The notes: a model not told the origin generated them from the letters alone. A DNA stretch of 64,000 nucleotides from Streptomyces sp. P9-A4 (GCF_036634195.1 NZ_JAZIFY010000001.1:4908501-4972500); one strand, 5' to 3'; counted from the stretch's first letter, positions 35,040 through 43,742 are shown. Program-made: numbers and translations.

Positions 35040-37205
35040 TTGAGTCGTGAAACTGGTCGAGAGACTGACAGTTCGTCCTCCGGCGCCCAGGGGCGCGGTG
35101 GAGCCGCGTACCCGTCGGGTACACCGCCGTACGGATCCCGCCAGTATCCGTCGCTCCACCCCTCGCAGGACGCGCCGGAGGAGACCGCCGCCGCGCCCGC
35201 ACCGCCGGAGGAGCCCAAGACCGAGACGACGCTGACGACCCGTATCCGGATCAACATCCCGGGTTCGCGTCCGATCCCGCCGGTCGTGGTCCGCAAGACG
35301 GTCAACGAGGCGCCCGCACCGGAGCCCGCTCCCGTCGCGGAACCGGAGCCGGAGCCCGAGCCGGTGGCGGCCCCCGAGCCGCCGCAGGCGGAGGAGGCCC
35401 CCAAGGCCAAGGAGACCAGCGACTGGTTCGCGCCCCGCAAGGCGGCGCCCCAGACCCCGGCCGCCGCCCCCGCGCCGTCCCAGGCCCCGAAGCCCTCGCC
35501 GGCCCCCCTCGGGCCGGAGCCTCAGGGCACGGGCTTCGCGGGCTCCGCGACCTCGGGCGTCCCCACGGTCGGCAACACACCGTCGAGCCGCCCGGTGACG
35601 TCCGCCCAGCAGGGCGCGGGCAACCCGCTGTACGACAGCGGGACACCGTCGGGCGGAACACCGATGTACACGGGCACGCCGGCGGGCGGGACTCCGATGT
35701 ACGACGGGACCCCTGCGGGCGGCACCCCGAGGTACGAGGGCACGCCGGCCGGTGGGACGCCGATGTACGACGGGACGCCGGCGGGCGGCACGCCCGCGTA
35801 CCCGGGTCAGGGCGCGGCGCCTACGGGCCCGACCACGGGCCCGGTCATGGGCACGGCGTCCATGGGCGGCCCGAGGGCGTTCCAGGGGCAGGGGCAGGGG
35901 CAGGGGCAGGGTCAGGGGCAGGGTCAGGGACCGCGTCAGGGGCAGGGGCCGGGCCAGGGCTCGCCCTTCCCCGGTCCCAACGGAGCCAACGCGGCCCACG
36001 GTGCTCCCGGCGGCGCTCCGCGCATGTCCGACGACACCGCGATCCTCACCCCGCAGGCACCGGCGCCGAACTCCGGTCCGGGCCCGCAGGGCGGCGGCAA
36101 CGGTCATGTCTCGGGGGACACGCTCACCAGCGGCATCCCGGTGGTCCCGCCGAAGGCGGCCCGGCCGAACCTCACCCCGCGCATCGAGGACAGGGCGACC
36201 CCCGCCCCGGCCCCGGCGCCGCGCCCCGCTCCGGCGGCCGGCCGTGCGCCGGCGAAGAAGGGCCGCTCCAAGCTGGTCATGGCCGCGGTGGGAGTCGTGG
36301 GCCTCGCGGGTGTCGCGTACGGCGCGGGTCTGCTCCTCAACCACTCCGACGTTCCCAAGGGGACCACGGTCCTCGGTGTGGACATCGGTGGCGGTACGAA
36401 GGAGGAGGCCGTCAACAAGCTGGACACGGCCCTGGGCAAGCGCGCCCACGCGCCGCTCCAGCTCGGCATCGGCGGCACCAAGGTCCAGCTGGCCCCGGAC
36501 AAGGCGGGCCTGGCGCTCGACAGCCAGGAGACGGTGAGGGCCGCGGCGGGCAGTGACTACAACCCGGTCTCGGTGATCGGGTCGCTGTTCGGCGGGGAGC
36601 GGGTCGCGAAGCCGGTCTTCCCGGTCGACGAGGAGAAGCTCGCGGTCGCGCTGAGGGACCTGGCGGGCACGTCGGCGTCGGGGACCGAGGCGACGATCGT
36701 GTTCGCCCCGGACAAGGTCACGCCGGTCGAGGGCAAGCCGGGCAAGGGCCTGGACATCCAGCGCTCGATGATCTCGGTGAGGGACGCGTTCCGCGCCCAG
36801 GTGGAGACGGGCCAGAACAAGGTGGTGGAGCTGCCGGTCACGACGAGGCAGCCGAGCATCACCAAGGCGGAGCTGGACCGGGCGATGAGGGAGTTCGCCC
36901 AGCCGGCGATGTCGGGCCGAATCACGATCAAGGCGGGCGGTCGGCAGATCGACTTCGGCCCGACGCGGTCGCTGCCGCAGATCCTCTCGATGAAGGCCAT
37001 CGACGGCCGCCTGGTGGAGGTCTACGACAAGAAGGCCATCGAGCGACTGCTCGACGGGGCCTTCGACGGCATCATGATCACCAAGGGCGACGGCACCAAG
37101 CACCAGGTGTCCGCCGACGACGTGGCCTTCGTGATGCGGGACGCCCTGATGGGCAAGACGAGGGCGGAACGCACGAAGACGATCGACCTGAGCGGCGAGG
37201 GCTGA
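35040..37205 (+). CDS. Membrane-anchored protein with low-complexity N-half and YoaR-like PG-binding domain
   Basis: 721 residues from a TTG at 35040 (GGGAGATCC before it). The cytoplasmic half is disordered: Pro/Glu-rich, then TPAGGTPMYDG-type repeats (about residues 195-265), then a Gly-Gln run (about 282-308). One membrane segment at about 413-435 (KLVMAAVGVVGLAGVAYGAGLLL) leads to an outer part starting VPKGTTVLGVDIGGGTKEEA, the VanW-associated putative peptidoglycan-binding domain (PF12229 type), which occurs twice or in extended form. No VanW domain follows. It probably binds the wall; role unknown. Confidence 0.8.
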   Translation: MSRETGRETDSSSSGAQGRGGAAYPSGTPPYGSRQYPSLHPSQDAPEETAAAPAPPEEPKTETTLTTRIRINIPGSRPIPPVVVRKTVNEAPAPEPAPVAEPEPEPEPVAAPEPPQAEEAPKAKETSDWFAPRKAAPQTPAAAPAPSQAPKPSPAPLGPEPQGTGFAGSATSGVPTVGNTPSSRPVTSAQQGAGNPLYDSGTPSGGTPMYTGTPAGGTPMYDGTPAGGTPRYEGTPAGGTPMYDGTPAGGTPAYPGQGAAPTGPTTGPVMGTASMGGPRAFQGQGQGQGQGQGQGQGPRQGQGPGQGSPFPGPNGANAAHGAPGGAPRMSDDTAILTPQAPAPNSGPGPQGGGNGHVSGDTLTSGIPVVPPKAARPNLTPRIEDRATPAPAPAPRPAPAAGRAPAKKGRSKLVMAAVGVVGLAGVAYGAGLLLNHSDVPKGTTVLGVDIGGGTKEEAVNKLDTALGKRAHAPLQLGIGGTKVQLAPDKAGLALDSQETVRAAAGSDYNPVSVIGSLFGGERVAKPVFPVDEEKLAVALRDLAGTSASGTEATIVFAPDKVTPVEGKPGKGLDIQRSMISVRDAFRAQVETGQNKVVELPVTTRQPSITKAELDRAMREFAQPAMSGRITIKAGGRQIDFGPTRSLPQILSMKAIDGRLVEVYDKKAIERLLDGAFDGIMITKGDGTKHQVSADDVAFVMRDALMGKTRAERTKTIDLSGEG
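35640..35808. repeat. In-frame repeats coding TPAGGTPMYDG-type units
   Basis: About five units of 30 bases encode G-T-P-A-G-G-T-P-M-Y/x. The units differ at third positions and at the residue after Tyr, so they are old or selected repeats rather than a fresh expansion. Confidence 0.8.
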
Positions 37206-37240
37206 CGCCCCGGCGAGGCCACTGGCCCCGAGCCGAGTAC

Positions 37241-37277
37241 CTGAACCCCCGCCCGACGACGTCGGGCGGGGGTTCAG
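37241..37277. terminator. Bidirectional terminator between convergent genes
   Basis: A perfect 17-bp stem (37241-37257 with 37261-37277) and a 3-base loop separate the PG-binding protein gene (+) from the SMI1/KNR4 gene (-). Confidence 0.9.
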
Positions 37278-37282
37278 GGGTT

Positions 37283-37929
37283 CTACGGGCCGGCTCTTCG
37301 AGGGCCTCGGGGCGGACCGGACGGACTCCCGGGGGGTGTCGTGCCTGAGGGCGGGGCGTCGTGCAGCCAGGTGGTGTACCAGGTGCGGAAGTCGGGGTGG
37401 GCCGGGACGAAGCCGCCCCAGCCCGGGTCGAGCCGCCAGACCTCGCCCGCTCGGGGACCGGTCAGGACCAGTCGGATGTACAGGCCGCACCCTTCATCGG
37501 CCAGCATGAGCGTGCCGGGAACCAACTCCTCGGCCGTGCGTACGCCGATCGCACCGGGCAGAGGTTCGGTGAGGGCGAACGGCGCGGCGAGCCGTCCCGG
37601 CAGCCGGTCCTCTTCCCACTCGCCGTCCACGGCCCAGGGGTCGTCCTCGTCGGCTTCGGGGCGGGGGGCGGTCAAGGGCATCAGGCCGTGGGCGGGACCG
37701 GCGGGGCCGTTGCCGACCTCCGCGACGAACGCACGGTAGTCCGGGGGAGTCGGATGCCGTGCCGCTGCTCGAATGCGGTGATCGCGGCTTCGGGCAGGGC
37801 GGGCGTCAGCTCGTACCGATGCGTGGGTGCCCCTGAGCGCGTCCACCCGGGGTCGAGCACCGCCAACTCCCGCACCCGAGCACGCACCGCACCCCCGTCC
37901 CAGTCACTCACCCGACGACCGTACGCCAC
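37283..37929 (-). pseudogene. Frameshifted SMI1/KNR4-like (SUKH) gene
   Basis: Two overlapping frames make one protein. The start (MAYGRRVSDWDGGAVRARV to EQRHGIRLP) is in one frame, and its natural continuation (PDYRAFVAEVGNGPAGP...) to the stop at 37283 is in another. LP-PDYRAFVAEVGNG is the typical SMI1/KNR4 wording. One missing base in the run of five G at 37743-37747 (a sixth would restore the frame) explains the break. It is either a true pseudogene, a slippery homopolymer, or a sequencing error. SUKH proteins are often immunity proteins to contact toxins; no toxin gene is beside it. Confidence 0.75.
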
Positions 37930-37997
37930 GAACCCGAACGCCCCGGAGCCAAAAACCCTCGCGCCCCACCCGCCCGCCGACTACCTTGAACCCCAAG

Positions 37998-38077
37998 GGC
38001 GGGGTCGTAGCACAGAGGTAATGCGCCGCGATGGCATCTCGGAGGACGCCGGTTCGAATCCGGTCGCCCCGCCCCCA
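37998..38077 (+). tRNA. tRNA-like element, anticodon GGC, abnormal acceptor stem
   Basis: A cloverleaf can be drawn. Acceptor GGCGGGG (37998-38004) pairs perfectly with CCCCGCC (38067-38073), followed by C and an encoded CCA (38075-38077). D-arm GCAC...ATGC, anticodon loop ATGGCAT with U33 and anticodon GGC (alanine), stem with one C-T mismatch, five-base variable loop, and a perfect T-loop TTCGAAT. But a bulged T plus two extra pairs (CG with CG) lie between the acceptor and position 8, making the acceptor stem 9 bp, and the D-stem is weak. This may be a tRNA pseudogene or a divergent tRNA-like RNA; charging is doubtful. Confidence 0.55.
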
Positions 38078-38084
38078 CTTCTCT

Positions 38085-39023
38085 TCAGTTCAGGCGTGCC
38101 CGTGCCGCCTGGGCCCGGCGGCGGATCGTCGTCGCCGACTCCGGGTCCACCGCGTCCATGATCTGCGCGTACGCCTCCATCTCCGCCGCCCCCGTGAGGA
38201 AATCCCCGCGCTGGACCAGCAGCTCGGCGCGCTCGTAGCGCAGCCTGGCCGGGTGCGAGGGGAGCAGCAGGGAGAGTTCCACCGCCCACAGCGCCACGTC
38301 GGAGCGTTCGGGGCGCGGGGCCGCCCAGGCGCGGATGTTGTTCAGGACCCGGAGCACGATCGCGCCCGGTTCGGCGGGCCGCAGCATGGAGCGGTCGAGC
38401 GCCTCGCCCGTCGCGCTCGTCACCAGGAGCTCGGCGTCCGTTCCGGTCATGGCGCGGCCTCCCGCGAAGGGGTCGGCGAGGTTCAGGTCGGCCGGGTCGC
38501 CGAAGCCGACGACGAAGTGGCCGGGCAGCCCGAGTCCGTACACCGGGGCGCCGGCCCGCCGTGCGACCTCCATCCAGACGACGGAGAGCAGGATCGGCAG
38601 GCCCCGGCGGCGCCGGAGCACCTCGTGCAGCAGGGAGGACTCCAGGCGCTGGTAGTCGGCGGGCACGCCGACGAAGCCCTCGCGGTGACCGAGGAGACCG
38701 GCGAGCGAGCCCGTCCAGTCGCCGGTGAGGCGGGTGGAGTGGGGGACGAGTCCGGCGAGGCGGTCGAGTTCGATCTCGGCCTCGTCCAGGGTGTGGCGGC
38801 TGACGGTGGGGTCGGCCACGGCGCCGATCAGCAGGCAGAGCCGGGCGAGGTCGGGCCGCTCGGACCGCGCCTCCTCGGCGAACTCCCGCCGCCAGTCGGG
38901 AGCGCCGCCCGACCCGTCGGCCGACCGGCCCTCCGGACCACCGGCCACTCCGTATCCCGGTCCCGCTCCCTCTCCCGCTCCGTCCCCCAGTCCGTCTTCC
39001 CCTGGTGGTACGTCCTCCGTCAC
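38085..39023 (-). CDS. SirB1-type transglutaminase-like protein with TPR-like tail
   Basis: 312 residues from a GTG that overlaps the stop of the GNAT gene (GTGA). After a disordered Gly/Pro-rich 60 residues comes the Transglut_core2 (SirB1) region: LLHEVLRRRRGLPILLSVVWMEVARRAG, GLPGHFVVGFG and DPFAGG. The C-terminal part is helical and TPR-like (LLPSHPARLRYERAELLVQRGDF). The classical transglutaminase Cys is not seen in the usual place, so it may be non-enzymatic. Exact role unknown. An ATG at 39035 is an alternative start. Confidence 0.8.
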   Translation of the reverse strand: MTEDVPPGEDGLGDGAGEGAGPGYGVAGGPEGRSADGSGGAPDWRREFAEEARSERPDLARLCLLIGAVADPTVSRHTLDEAEIELDRLAGLVPHSTRLTGDWTGSLAGLLGHREGFVGVPADYQRLESSLLHEVLRRRRGLPILLSVVWMEVARRAGAPVYGLGLPGHFVVGFGDPADLNLADPFAGGRAMTGTDAELLVTSATGEALDRSMLRPAEPGAIVLRVLNNIRAWAAPRPERSDVALWAVELSLLLPSHPARLRYERAELLVQRGDFLTGAAEMEAYAQIMDAVDPESATTIRRRAQAARARLN

Positions 39024-40081
39024 GCCTCCGCCCATCGGTAGTGGTGGTAGTGGTGGTGGGGCGCGAAGCCCATGCCGTCGTACAGCGCCAGCGCCCCGTC
39101 GTTGTCCGCCTCCACCTGGAGCCAGGCCGCCGACGCGCCCTCGTCGAGGGCCTTTCGGGCCAGCGCCGTCATGACCGCACTCGCCAGGCCCCGGCGCCGC
39201 TGGGCCGGGTCGACCTCGACGGCCATGAAACCCGCCCAGCGCCCGTCGACGACGCACCGCCCGATCGCCGCCGGCGCCTCGTCCGGCTCGCCACCCGACG
39301 ACTCGCCCGACACCTCACCCGTCATCTCACTCCTCACCCCTCCCGTGCCCGCCACGGACGCGAACCACACACTCGGGCCGGAGGTGAGCACCGTTCGTAC
39401 CGCCGGGCTCGGTTCGCCGGAGCGCTGGTAGCGCCGCAGCCACGCCTCGTCGACGGTGCGGGAGAGGCGTACGGCGGAGATGTCGGCGTCCAGGTCGCCG
39501 ATCGGGGCCAGCGCCCCGATCCGTACCTCGGCGGAGACCTCGCGCCGCCACCCGTGCCCTTCGAGCACCGCGCAGAGCAGCTCCTGCGTGCCCTCGGCGC
39601 CCGTGGCGGCCTGGACGTACGCGGGGAGCTTCCTGGCCTCGTACCAGGCGCGTACGCGGGTCAGGGCGTCCCCGAGCGGCAGCCCCGGATCGCCGAGCGG
39701 CAGCGCGGAGTTGGCGCGGCGGGTGAATCCGTCGGCGGCCCGCAGGGTCCACTCGCCGAGCGCCTCGCTCTCGACCGGCTGCCACGCGCGCGCGGTGGCC
39801 CGCGCCAGCTCGGGGAAGGTGGCCGAGGGGCCCCGGCGGCGGGCCGGCGCGGCCGGGACGACCTTCCCCGCGACGAGCGCGGATTCCGTGATCCGGACGC
39901 TCTCGCCGCTCCTTCGTGTGATCAGCAGCACAGAGTTGTCCCATGATGTGAGAACTCCGACCGCGTCGGTGAACATTCCGCCCGCCGAGGGCGACTCCGT
40001 CACGTACCGAACGGAGACACGTTTTCCCACGTCAGCGCCAGTGATTCGGACTTCAAGGCGCCCTCCGCCGGTGAATTCCAC
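39020..40081 (-). CDS. GNAT-family N-acetyltransferase
   Basis: 353 residues from a GTG at 40081 (GGAGAAGCT before it); a start at 40141 would add 20 residues of low similarity. The N-terminal third (VEFTGGGRLEVRI... ADVGKRVSVRYVTES) is a small beta-barrel-like domain found with these actinobacterial acetyltransferases. The GNAT fold ends with the acetyl-CoA loop RRRGLASAVMTALARKAL and ADNDGALALYDGMGF. It transfers acetyl to an unknown amine. It is divergent from the ferredoxin gene and coupled to the SirB1-like gene. Confidence 0.88.
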   Translation of the reverse strand: MEFTGGGRLEVRITGADVGKRVSVRYVTESPSAGGMFTDAVGVLTSWDNSVLLITRRSGESVRITESALVAGKVVPAAPARRRGPSATFPELARATARAWQPVESEALGEWTLRAADGFTRRANSALPLGDPGLPLGDALTRVRAWYEARKLPAYVQAATGAEGTQELLCAVLEGHGWRREVSAEVRIGALAPIGDLDADISAVRLSRTVDEAWLRRYQRSGEPSPAVRTVLTSGPSVWFASVAGTGGVRSEMTGEVSGESSGGEPDEAPAAIGRCVVDGRWAGFMAVEVDPAQRRRGLASAVMTALARKALDEGASAAWLQVEADNDGALALYDGMGFAPHHHYHHYRWAEA

Positions 40082-40193
40082 AGCTTCTCCGCCCCTCCTG
40101 TTCGGATCGCCCCCAAGAACGGAGATACTAGAGGCGGGCATCGACGACGCCGCGCTCCCGCGCAGACCAGCCCTATCGAGGAGGAACGACAGC

Positions 40194-40514
40194 GTGACCT
40201 ACGTCATCGCGCAGCCTTGTGTCGACGTGAAGGACAAGGCGTGCATCGAGGAGTGCCCCGTCGACTGCATCTACGAGGGCAAGCGGTCCTTGTACATCCA
40301 CCCGGACGAATGCGTCGACTGCGGGGCCTGTGAGCCGGTCTGCCCGGTCGAGGCGATCTTCTACGAGGACGACACCCCGGAGGAGTGGAAGGACTACTAC
40401 AAGGCGAACGTCGAGTTCTTCGACGAGCTCGGTTCGCCCGGTGGTGCCTCCAAGCTCGGCGAGATCGAGCGCGACCACCCCTTCATCGCCGCCCTGCCGC
40501 CGCAGAACGGCTGA
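40194..40514 (+). CDS. fdxA: 7Fe ferredoxin
   Basis: 106 residues. The cluster motifs CVDVKDKACIEECPVDC and CVDCGACEPVC fit a [3Fe-4S] plus [4Fe-4S] ferredoxin of the actinobacterial FdxA/FdxC type, with the usual acidic C-terminal half (DDTPEEWKDYYKANVEFF). It is a soluble electron carrier. GTG at 40194 follows GAGGAGGAACG. It is directly upstream of dapC, as in mycobacteria. Confidence 0.95.
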   Translation: MTYVIAQPCVDVKDKACIEECPVDCIYEGKRSLYIHPDECVDCGACEPVCPVEAIFYEDDTPEEWKDYYKANVEFFDELGSPGGASKLGEIERDHPFIAALPPQNG

Positions 40515-40621
40515 TCGACCGCACCAGGTCGTATCCGGTCCCGTACGGCGTCGCCCGCCGTACGGGGCCGAGGCGTTTTCCGACGCCTCCCCGAGTACGT
40601 ACAGGAAGTGAGAGCCAACCC

Positions 40622-41719
40622 GTGAGCGCAGTCTCTTCGCGCCTGCCCGTCTTCCCGTGGGACAAGCTGGAGCCGTACAAGAAGACGGCCCTGGCGCACC
40701 CGGACGGCATCGTGGACCTGTCGGTCGGCACGCCCGTCGACCCGGTCCCCGCCCTGATCCAGGAGGCCCTGGTCGCGGCGGCGGACTCGCCGGGCTATCC
40801 CACGGTGTGGGGGACGAAGGAGCTGCGCGACGCGCTCACCGGCTGGTGCGAGCGGCGTCTGGGCGCGGTGGGCTTCGTCCACGAGAACGTGCTGCCGGTG
40901 GTGGGCTCCAAGGAGCTGGTGGCATGGCTGCCGACGCAGCTGGGTCTCGGCGCGGGCGACCAGGTCGCCTACCCGCGGCTCGCGTACCCGACGTACGAGG
41001 TGGGAGCGCGGCTCTGCGGCGCGGAGCCCGTCGTCTACGACGACCCCGCCACCGACCTCGACCCCGCCGCGGTCAAGCTGCTCTGGCTCAACTCCCCGTC
41101 CAACCCGACCGGCAAGGTCCTCTCCAAGGACGAGCTGACCCGGATCGTGGCGTGGGCGCGCGAGCACGGGATCCTGATCTTCTCCGACGAGTGCTACCTG
41201 GAGCTGGGCTGGGAGGCCGACCCGGTCTCCGTCCTGCACCCGGACGTCTGCGGCGGTTCGTACGAGGGCATCGTCGCCGTCCACTCGCTCTCCAAGCGCT
41301 CCAACCTGGCCGGCTACCGGGCCGCGTTCGTCGCGGGTGACGCGGCCGTGCTGGGCGAGCTGCTCCAGATCCGCAAGCACGGCGGCATGATGACCGCGGC
41401 GCCCGTGCAGGCGGCGACGGTGGCGGCGCTCGGCGACGACGCGCACGTGGCCGAGCAGCGCGAGCGGTACGCGGCCCGGCGGGCGGCGCTGCGGGCGGCC
41501 CTGGAGGCGCACGGCTTCCGTATCGAGCACAGCGAGGCGAGCCTGTACCTGTGGGCGACCCGGGACGAGCCGTGCTGGGAGACCGTCGCCCACCTGGCGG
41601 AGAAGGGCGTCCTGGTGGCTCCGGGCGACTTCTACGGCGAGGCGGGGGAGCGGTTCGTGCGGGTCGCGTTCACGGCGACGGACGAGCGGGTCGCGGCGGC
41701 GGTGAAGCGGCTCGGCTGA
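40622..41719 (+). CDS. dapC: Succinyldiaminopimelate transaminase
   Basis: 365 residues. A class I/II PLP aminotransferase with SLSKRSNLAGYR (PLP lysine) and LNSPSNPTGKVLS, in the wording of actinobacterial DapC. It makes N-succinyl-LL-diaminopimelate from its keto form in lysine and peptidoglycan-precursor synthesis; dapE lies 2 kb downstream. GTG at 40622 (AGGAAGTGAGAGCC before it) is chosen. Its stop falls inside the first unit of a 15-bp tandem repeat. Confidence 0.93.
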   Translation: MSAVSSRLPVFPWDKLEPYKKTALAHPDGIVDLSVGTPVDPVPALIQEALVAAADSPGYPTVWGTKELRDALTGWCERRLGAVGFVHENVLPVVGSKELVAWLPTQLGLGAGDQVAYPRLAYPTYEVGARLCGAEPVVYDDPATDLDPAAVKLLWLNSPSNPTGKVLSKDELTRIVAWAREHGILIFSDECYLELGWEADPVSVLHPDVCGGSYEGIVAVHSLSKRSNLAGYRAAFVAGDAAVLGELLQIRKHGGMMTAAPVQAATVAALGDDAHVAEQRERYAARRAALRAALEAHGFRIEHSEASLYLWATRDEPCWETVAHLAEKGVLVAPGDFYGEAGERFVRVAFTATDERVAAAVKRLG

Positions 41720-41862
41720 GCGCGCACCGGCTGGACACGCACCGGCTGGACACGCACCGGCTGGACACGCGCCGGTCGAGTACGCACCGGCTGAGCGCGC
41801 ATCGGCTGAGCGCGCATCGGCTGAGCGCGCATCGGCTGAGCGCGCATCGGCCGAGCGTGTAC
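41713..41862. repeat. 15-bp x10 tandem repeat over the dapC stop codon
   Basis: Ten units of 15 bases. Types are CGGCTGAGCGCGCAY and CGGCTGGACACGCAC plus two variants. Unit 1 contains the dapC stop (41717-41719). As the unit length is a multiple of three, the TGA recurs in the same frame in several units. It is followed at once by a terminator. Confidence 0.93.
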
Positions 41863-41866
41863 GGGT

Positions 41867-41900
41867 GAGGGCCCGGGGAGCAGGTGCTCCCCGGGCCCTC
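41867..41900. terminator. Terminator after dapC repeats
   Basis: GAGGGCCCGGGGAGCA (41867-41882) pairs perfectly with 41885-41900 around a 2-base centre. It separates dapC (+) from the convergent secreted-protein gene (-). Confidence 0.88.
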
Positions 41901-41916
41901 GTGCGTTCCCGCGGGG

Positions 41917-42393
41917 TCAGCCGCCGATCGGCAGGCCGCCCAGCGGCGCGGCGCCGAGCGCCTGGCCGGTGGGCAGGTTGCCGAGGCCGCCGCCCAGGGC
42001 GCCGCCGGTCGGGCCCTCGGCGCTCTCGGCGGCGGCGCCGGCGGTCTTGCCGACGACCTCGCCCGCGCTGCCGGCCGTCTCGCCGGCCACCTTCTGGGCG
42101 GCCGGGGTGGCGGTCCTGCCCGCCGCGCCGACGGTCTTGCCGGCGGCGGGGACGGCCGTGCCGACGGCCTTGCTGCCGGTGGCACCGACGACGCCGGTGG
42201 CGGTCTGCGAGGCGGAGTCGACGGCGGTGCCGGCGCCGGCGGCGTCCAGGGCGGTGAGGCCGCCCAGGGCACCGGTCGGCGCGAGACTGTGGTCCAGGGC
42301 GCTCGCGGAGCCGGCCGCACCGACCACGGGGGCTGCTCCGGCCGCGATGATGAGGGCGGCGCGGGCGATCCGACGGGTCAGGGGGAGGGACAT
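41917..42393 (-). CDS. Small secreted Gly/Ala-rich protein
   Basis: 158 residues from ATG 42393 (GAAGGAGCACC before it). Signal peptide MSLPLTRRIARAALIIAAG... ends at SASA (about residue 34). The mature part is Ala/Gly/Thr/Val-rich, low in aromatic residues, with GxVVGKTAGAAAESAEGP-like alternation and a Gly-Leu-Pro tail. No domain recognised; perhaps a disordered or wall-associated filler protein. Confidence 0.7.
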   Translation of the reverse strand: MSLPLTRRIARAALIIAAGAAPVVGAAGSASALDHSLAPTGALGGLTALDAAGAGTAVDSASQTATGVVGATGSKAVGTAVPAAGKTVGAAGRTATPAAQKVAGETAGSAGEVVGKTAGAAAESAEGPTGGALGGGLGNLPTGQALGAAPLGGLPIGG

Positions 42394-42803
42394 GGTGCTC
42401 CTTCGACGAGGTGCGAGGTGTTGTGCGGACGCAGTGACAACCGGCCCTGGGGCGGGGGAGGTTGCGGCGATCGAAGGCAAAGAGTTGGTAATGCGTCGTA
42501 TTGTCGGGTGGGGAGGAAGACGGACGAACGTGTCATTGCGCGGGCGCCTGGCGAACCGTCACTTCCCTTGCGCAGCAAGGGGATGGGGCGGGTGGGGCGC
42601 ATGGTGGGAGAAGCGGCTCGAAAGCGTGGTGAATTTCTCCGGGCGCGGACCGGGCGCATGACACGCGAGGGTGAACGACCGTACGAACGCTCGGCTCCCA
42701 CCGCACGGATGATCGGTCGTGGCGAGGGGCCACGGACCCTCCGGCGGCACGGAAACCCCGCGACCGGGCGGAGCCGTAGCACTACGGAAGCCCCGCGCGA
42801 TCC
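42394..42803. other. Intergenic region between secreted protein and lysozyme-like gene
   Basis: About 410 bases with no convincing gene. It is less GC-biased than the surrounding coding DNA and carries the promoter of the small secreted-protein gene (minus strand) near 42400-42500. GTAGCACTACGG near 42776 is a small inverted repeat close to the downstream end of the lysozyme-like gene. Nothing else could be supported. Confidence 0.5.
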
Positions 42804-43742
42804 CTACTGCGCGAGCCGCATCCTGACCGTCGCCCCGTCCGTCGCCCGCGCGCCCGAAGCCTTCGACCAGCCGCCGCGCGCCTCGCCCGCGCGCCACACC
42901 CGGTCCTCGAAGGTGACCTCCGCGATGCGCAGCGTCTCCGCCCGCGCCACCGCCCACTGCGCCAGCTCCCAGCCGCGCCGCTCGTCCGCCCCGGCCCCGG
43001 GGGCCGCGCCCGAGCCCCGGGCCGCGCGCACCGGCACCGTCAGCACCGGCGGTTCCGAGGCCGAGCGGCCCGCGGTCGGTCCGCCCGTGACCGCCTTCGG
43101 CGCCGCCTGCTCGCCGAAGGCGCGTACCAGCTCGTCGCGGACCAGCTCCGGATCGCCGGGCAGCCCCTCCGCGTCGCTCGTCGTACAGGACAGGGCCGCC
43201 GGGGACCGGCCGGTGAGCGCCGCCGACAGAAGGGTGGCGTCCGGCTCGTGCTTCGCGTACGCCTGCGGGAAGCCGCTCTTCTGCACCTTCTGCGCCGCCA
43301 CCGTCAGCGGCAGCCGCGAGTAGCCGGGGACCTTCTCCAGGCCCTGGTAGAACTTCCCCGCCGCGTACACCGGGTCCATGATCTGCTCCGGCGTCCCCCA
43401 GCCCATCGAGGGCCGCTGCTGGAACAGGCCGAGCGAGTCCCGGTCGCCGTGCTCGATGTTCCGCAGCCCCGACTCCTGGAGCGCCGTCGCGAGGGCGATC
43501 GTGACCGCCCGCTCGGGGAGCCCCCGGGTGGTGCCGACGGCCGCGATCGTCGCCGCGTTGGACGCCTGCTCCGGAGTGAACTCGTACCGGTTGTCCCCGG
43601 TGCCCACAGTGCACCGGGGCGTGCCTTTGCTCCCCGTCACCTGGTGGAAGACCACATAGGAGGCGAGGCCGAGGAGCGCGACGAAAGCAGCCGCTGAACG
43701 GGCGAGGCGGCCGCGACGGGCGGGGCGGGTGGGCTCGGACAC
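42804..43742 (-). CDS. Membrane-anchored lysozyme-like (SLT-fold) protein
   Basis: 312 residues. GTG at 43742 gives a basic start and one membrane anchor (SAAAFVALLGLASYVVFHQV, about 16-35). The outer domain (about 50-170) resembles a lytic transglycosylase-like fold: AVTIALATALQESGLRN (a candidate catalytic Glu), GDRDSLGLFQQRPSMGWGT, IMDPVYAAGKFYQGL. The rest is Ala/Gly-rich. It is probably wall-directed. It is divergent from dapE with 38 bases between starts, so promoters overlap. Confidence 0.75.
   Translation of the reverse strand: MSEPTRPARRGRLARSAAAFVALLGLASYVVFHQVTGSKGTPRCTVGTGDNRYEFTPEQASNAATIAAVGTTRGLPERAVTIALATALQESGLRNIEHGDRDSLGLFQQRPSMGWGTPEQIMDPVYAAGKFYQGLEKVPGYSRLPLTVAAQKVQKSGFPQAYAKHEPDATLLSAALTGRSPAALSCTTSDAEGLPGDPELVRDELVRAFGEQAAPKAVTGGPTAGRSASEPPVLTVPVRAARGSGAAPGAGADERRGWELAQWAVARAETLRIAEVTFEDRVWRAGEARGGWSKASGARATDGATVRMRLAQ

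Noticed and set aside
37998..38077. Normal functional alanine tRNA
   Set aside because: Anticodon GGC and T-loop fit, but the acceptor stem is interrupted and too long and the D-stem is weak, so it is listed as tRNA-like only.
41713..41862. Tandem repeats as a CRISPR array
   Set aside because: Units are 15 bases, directly adjacent, with no spacers and no cas genes nearby.
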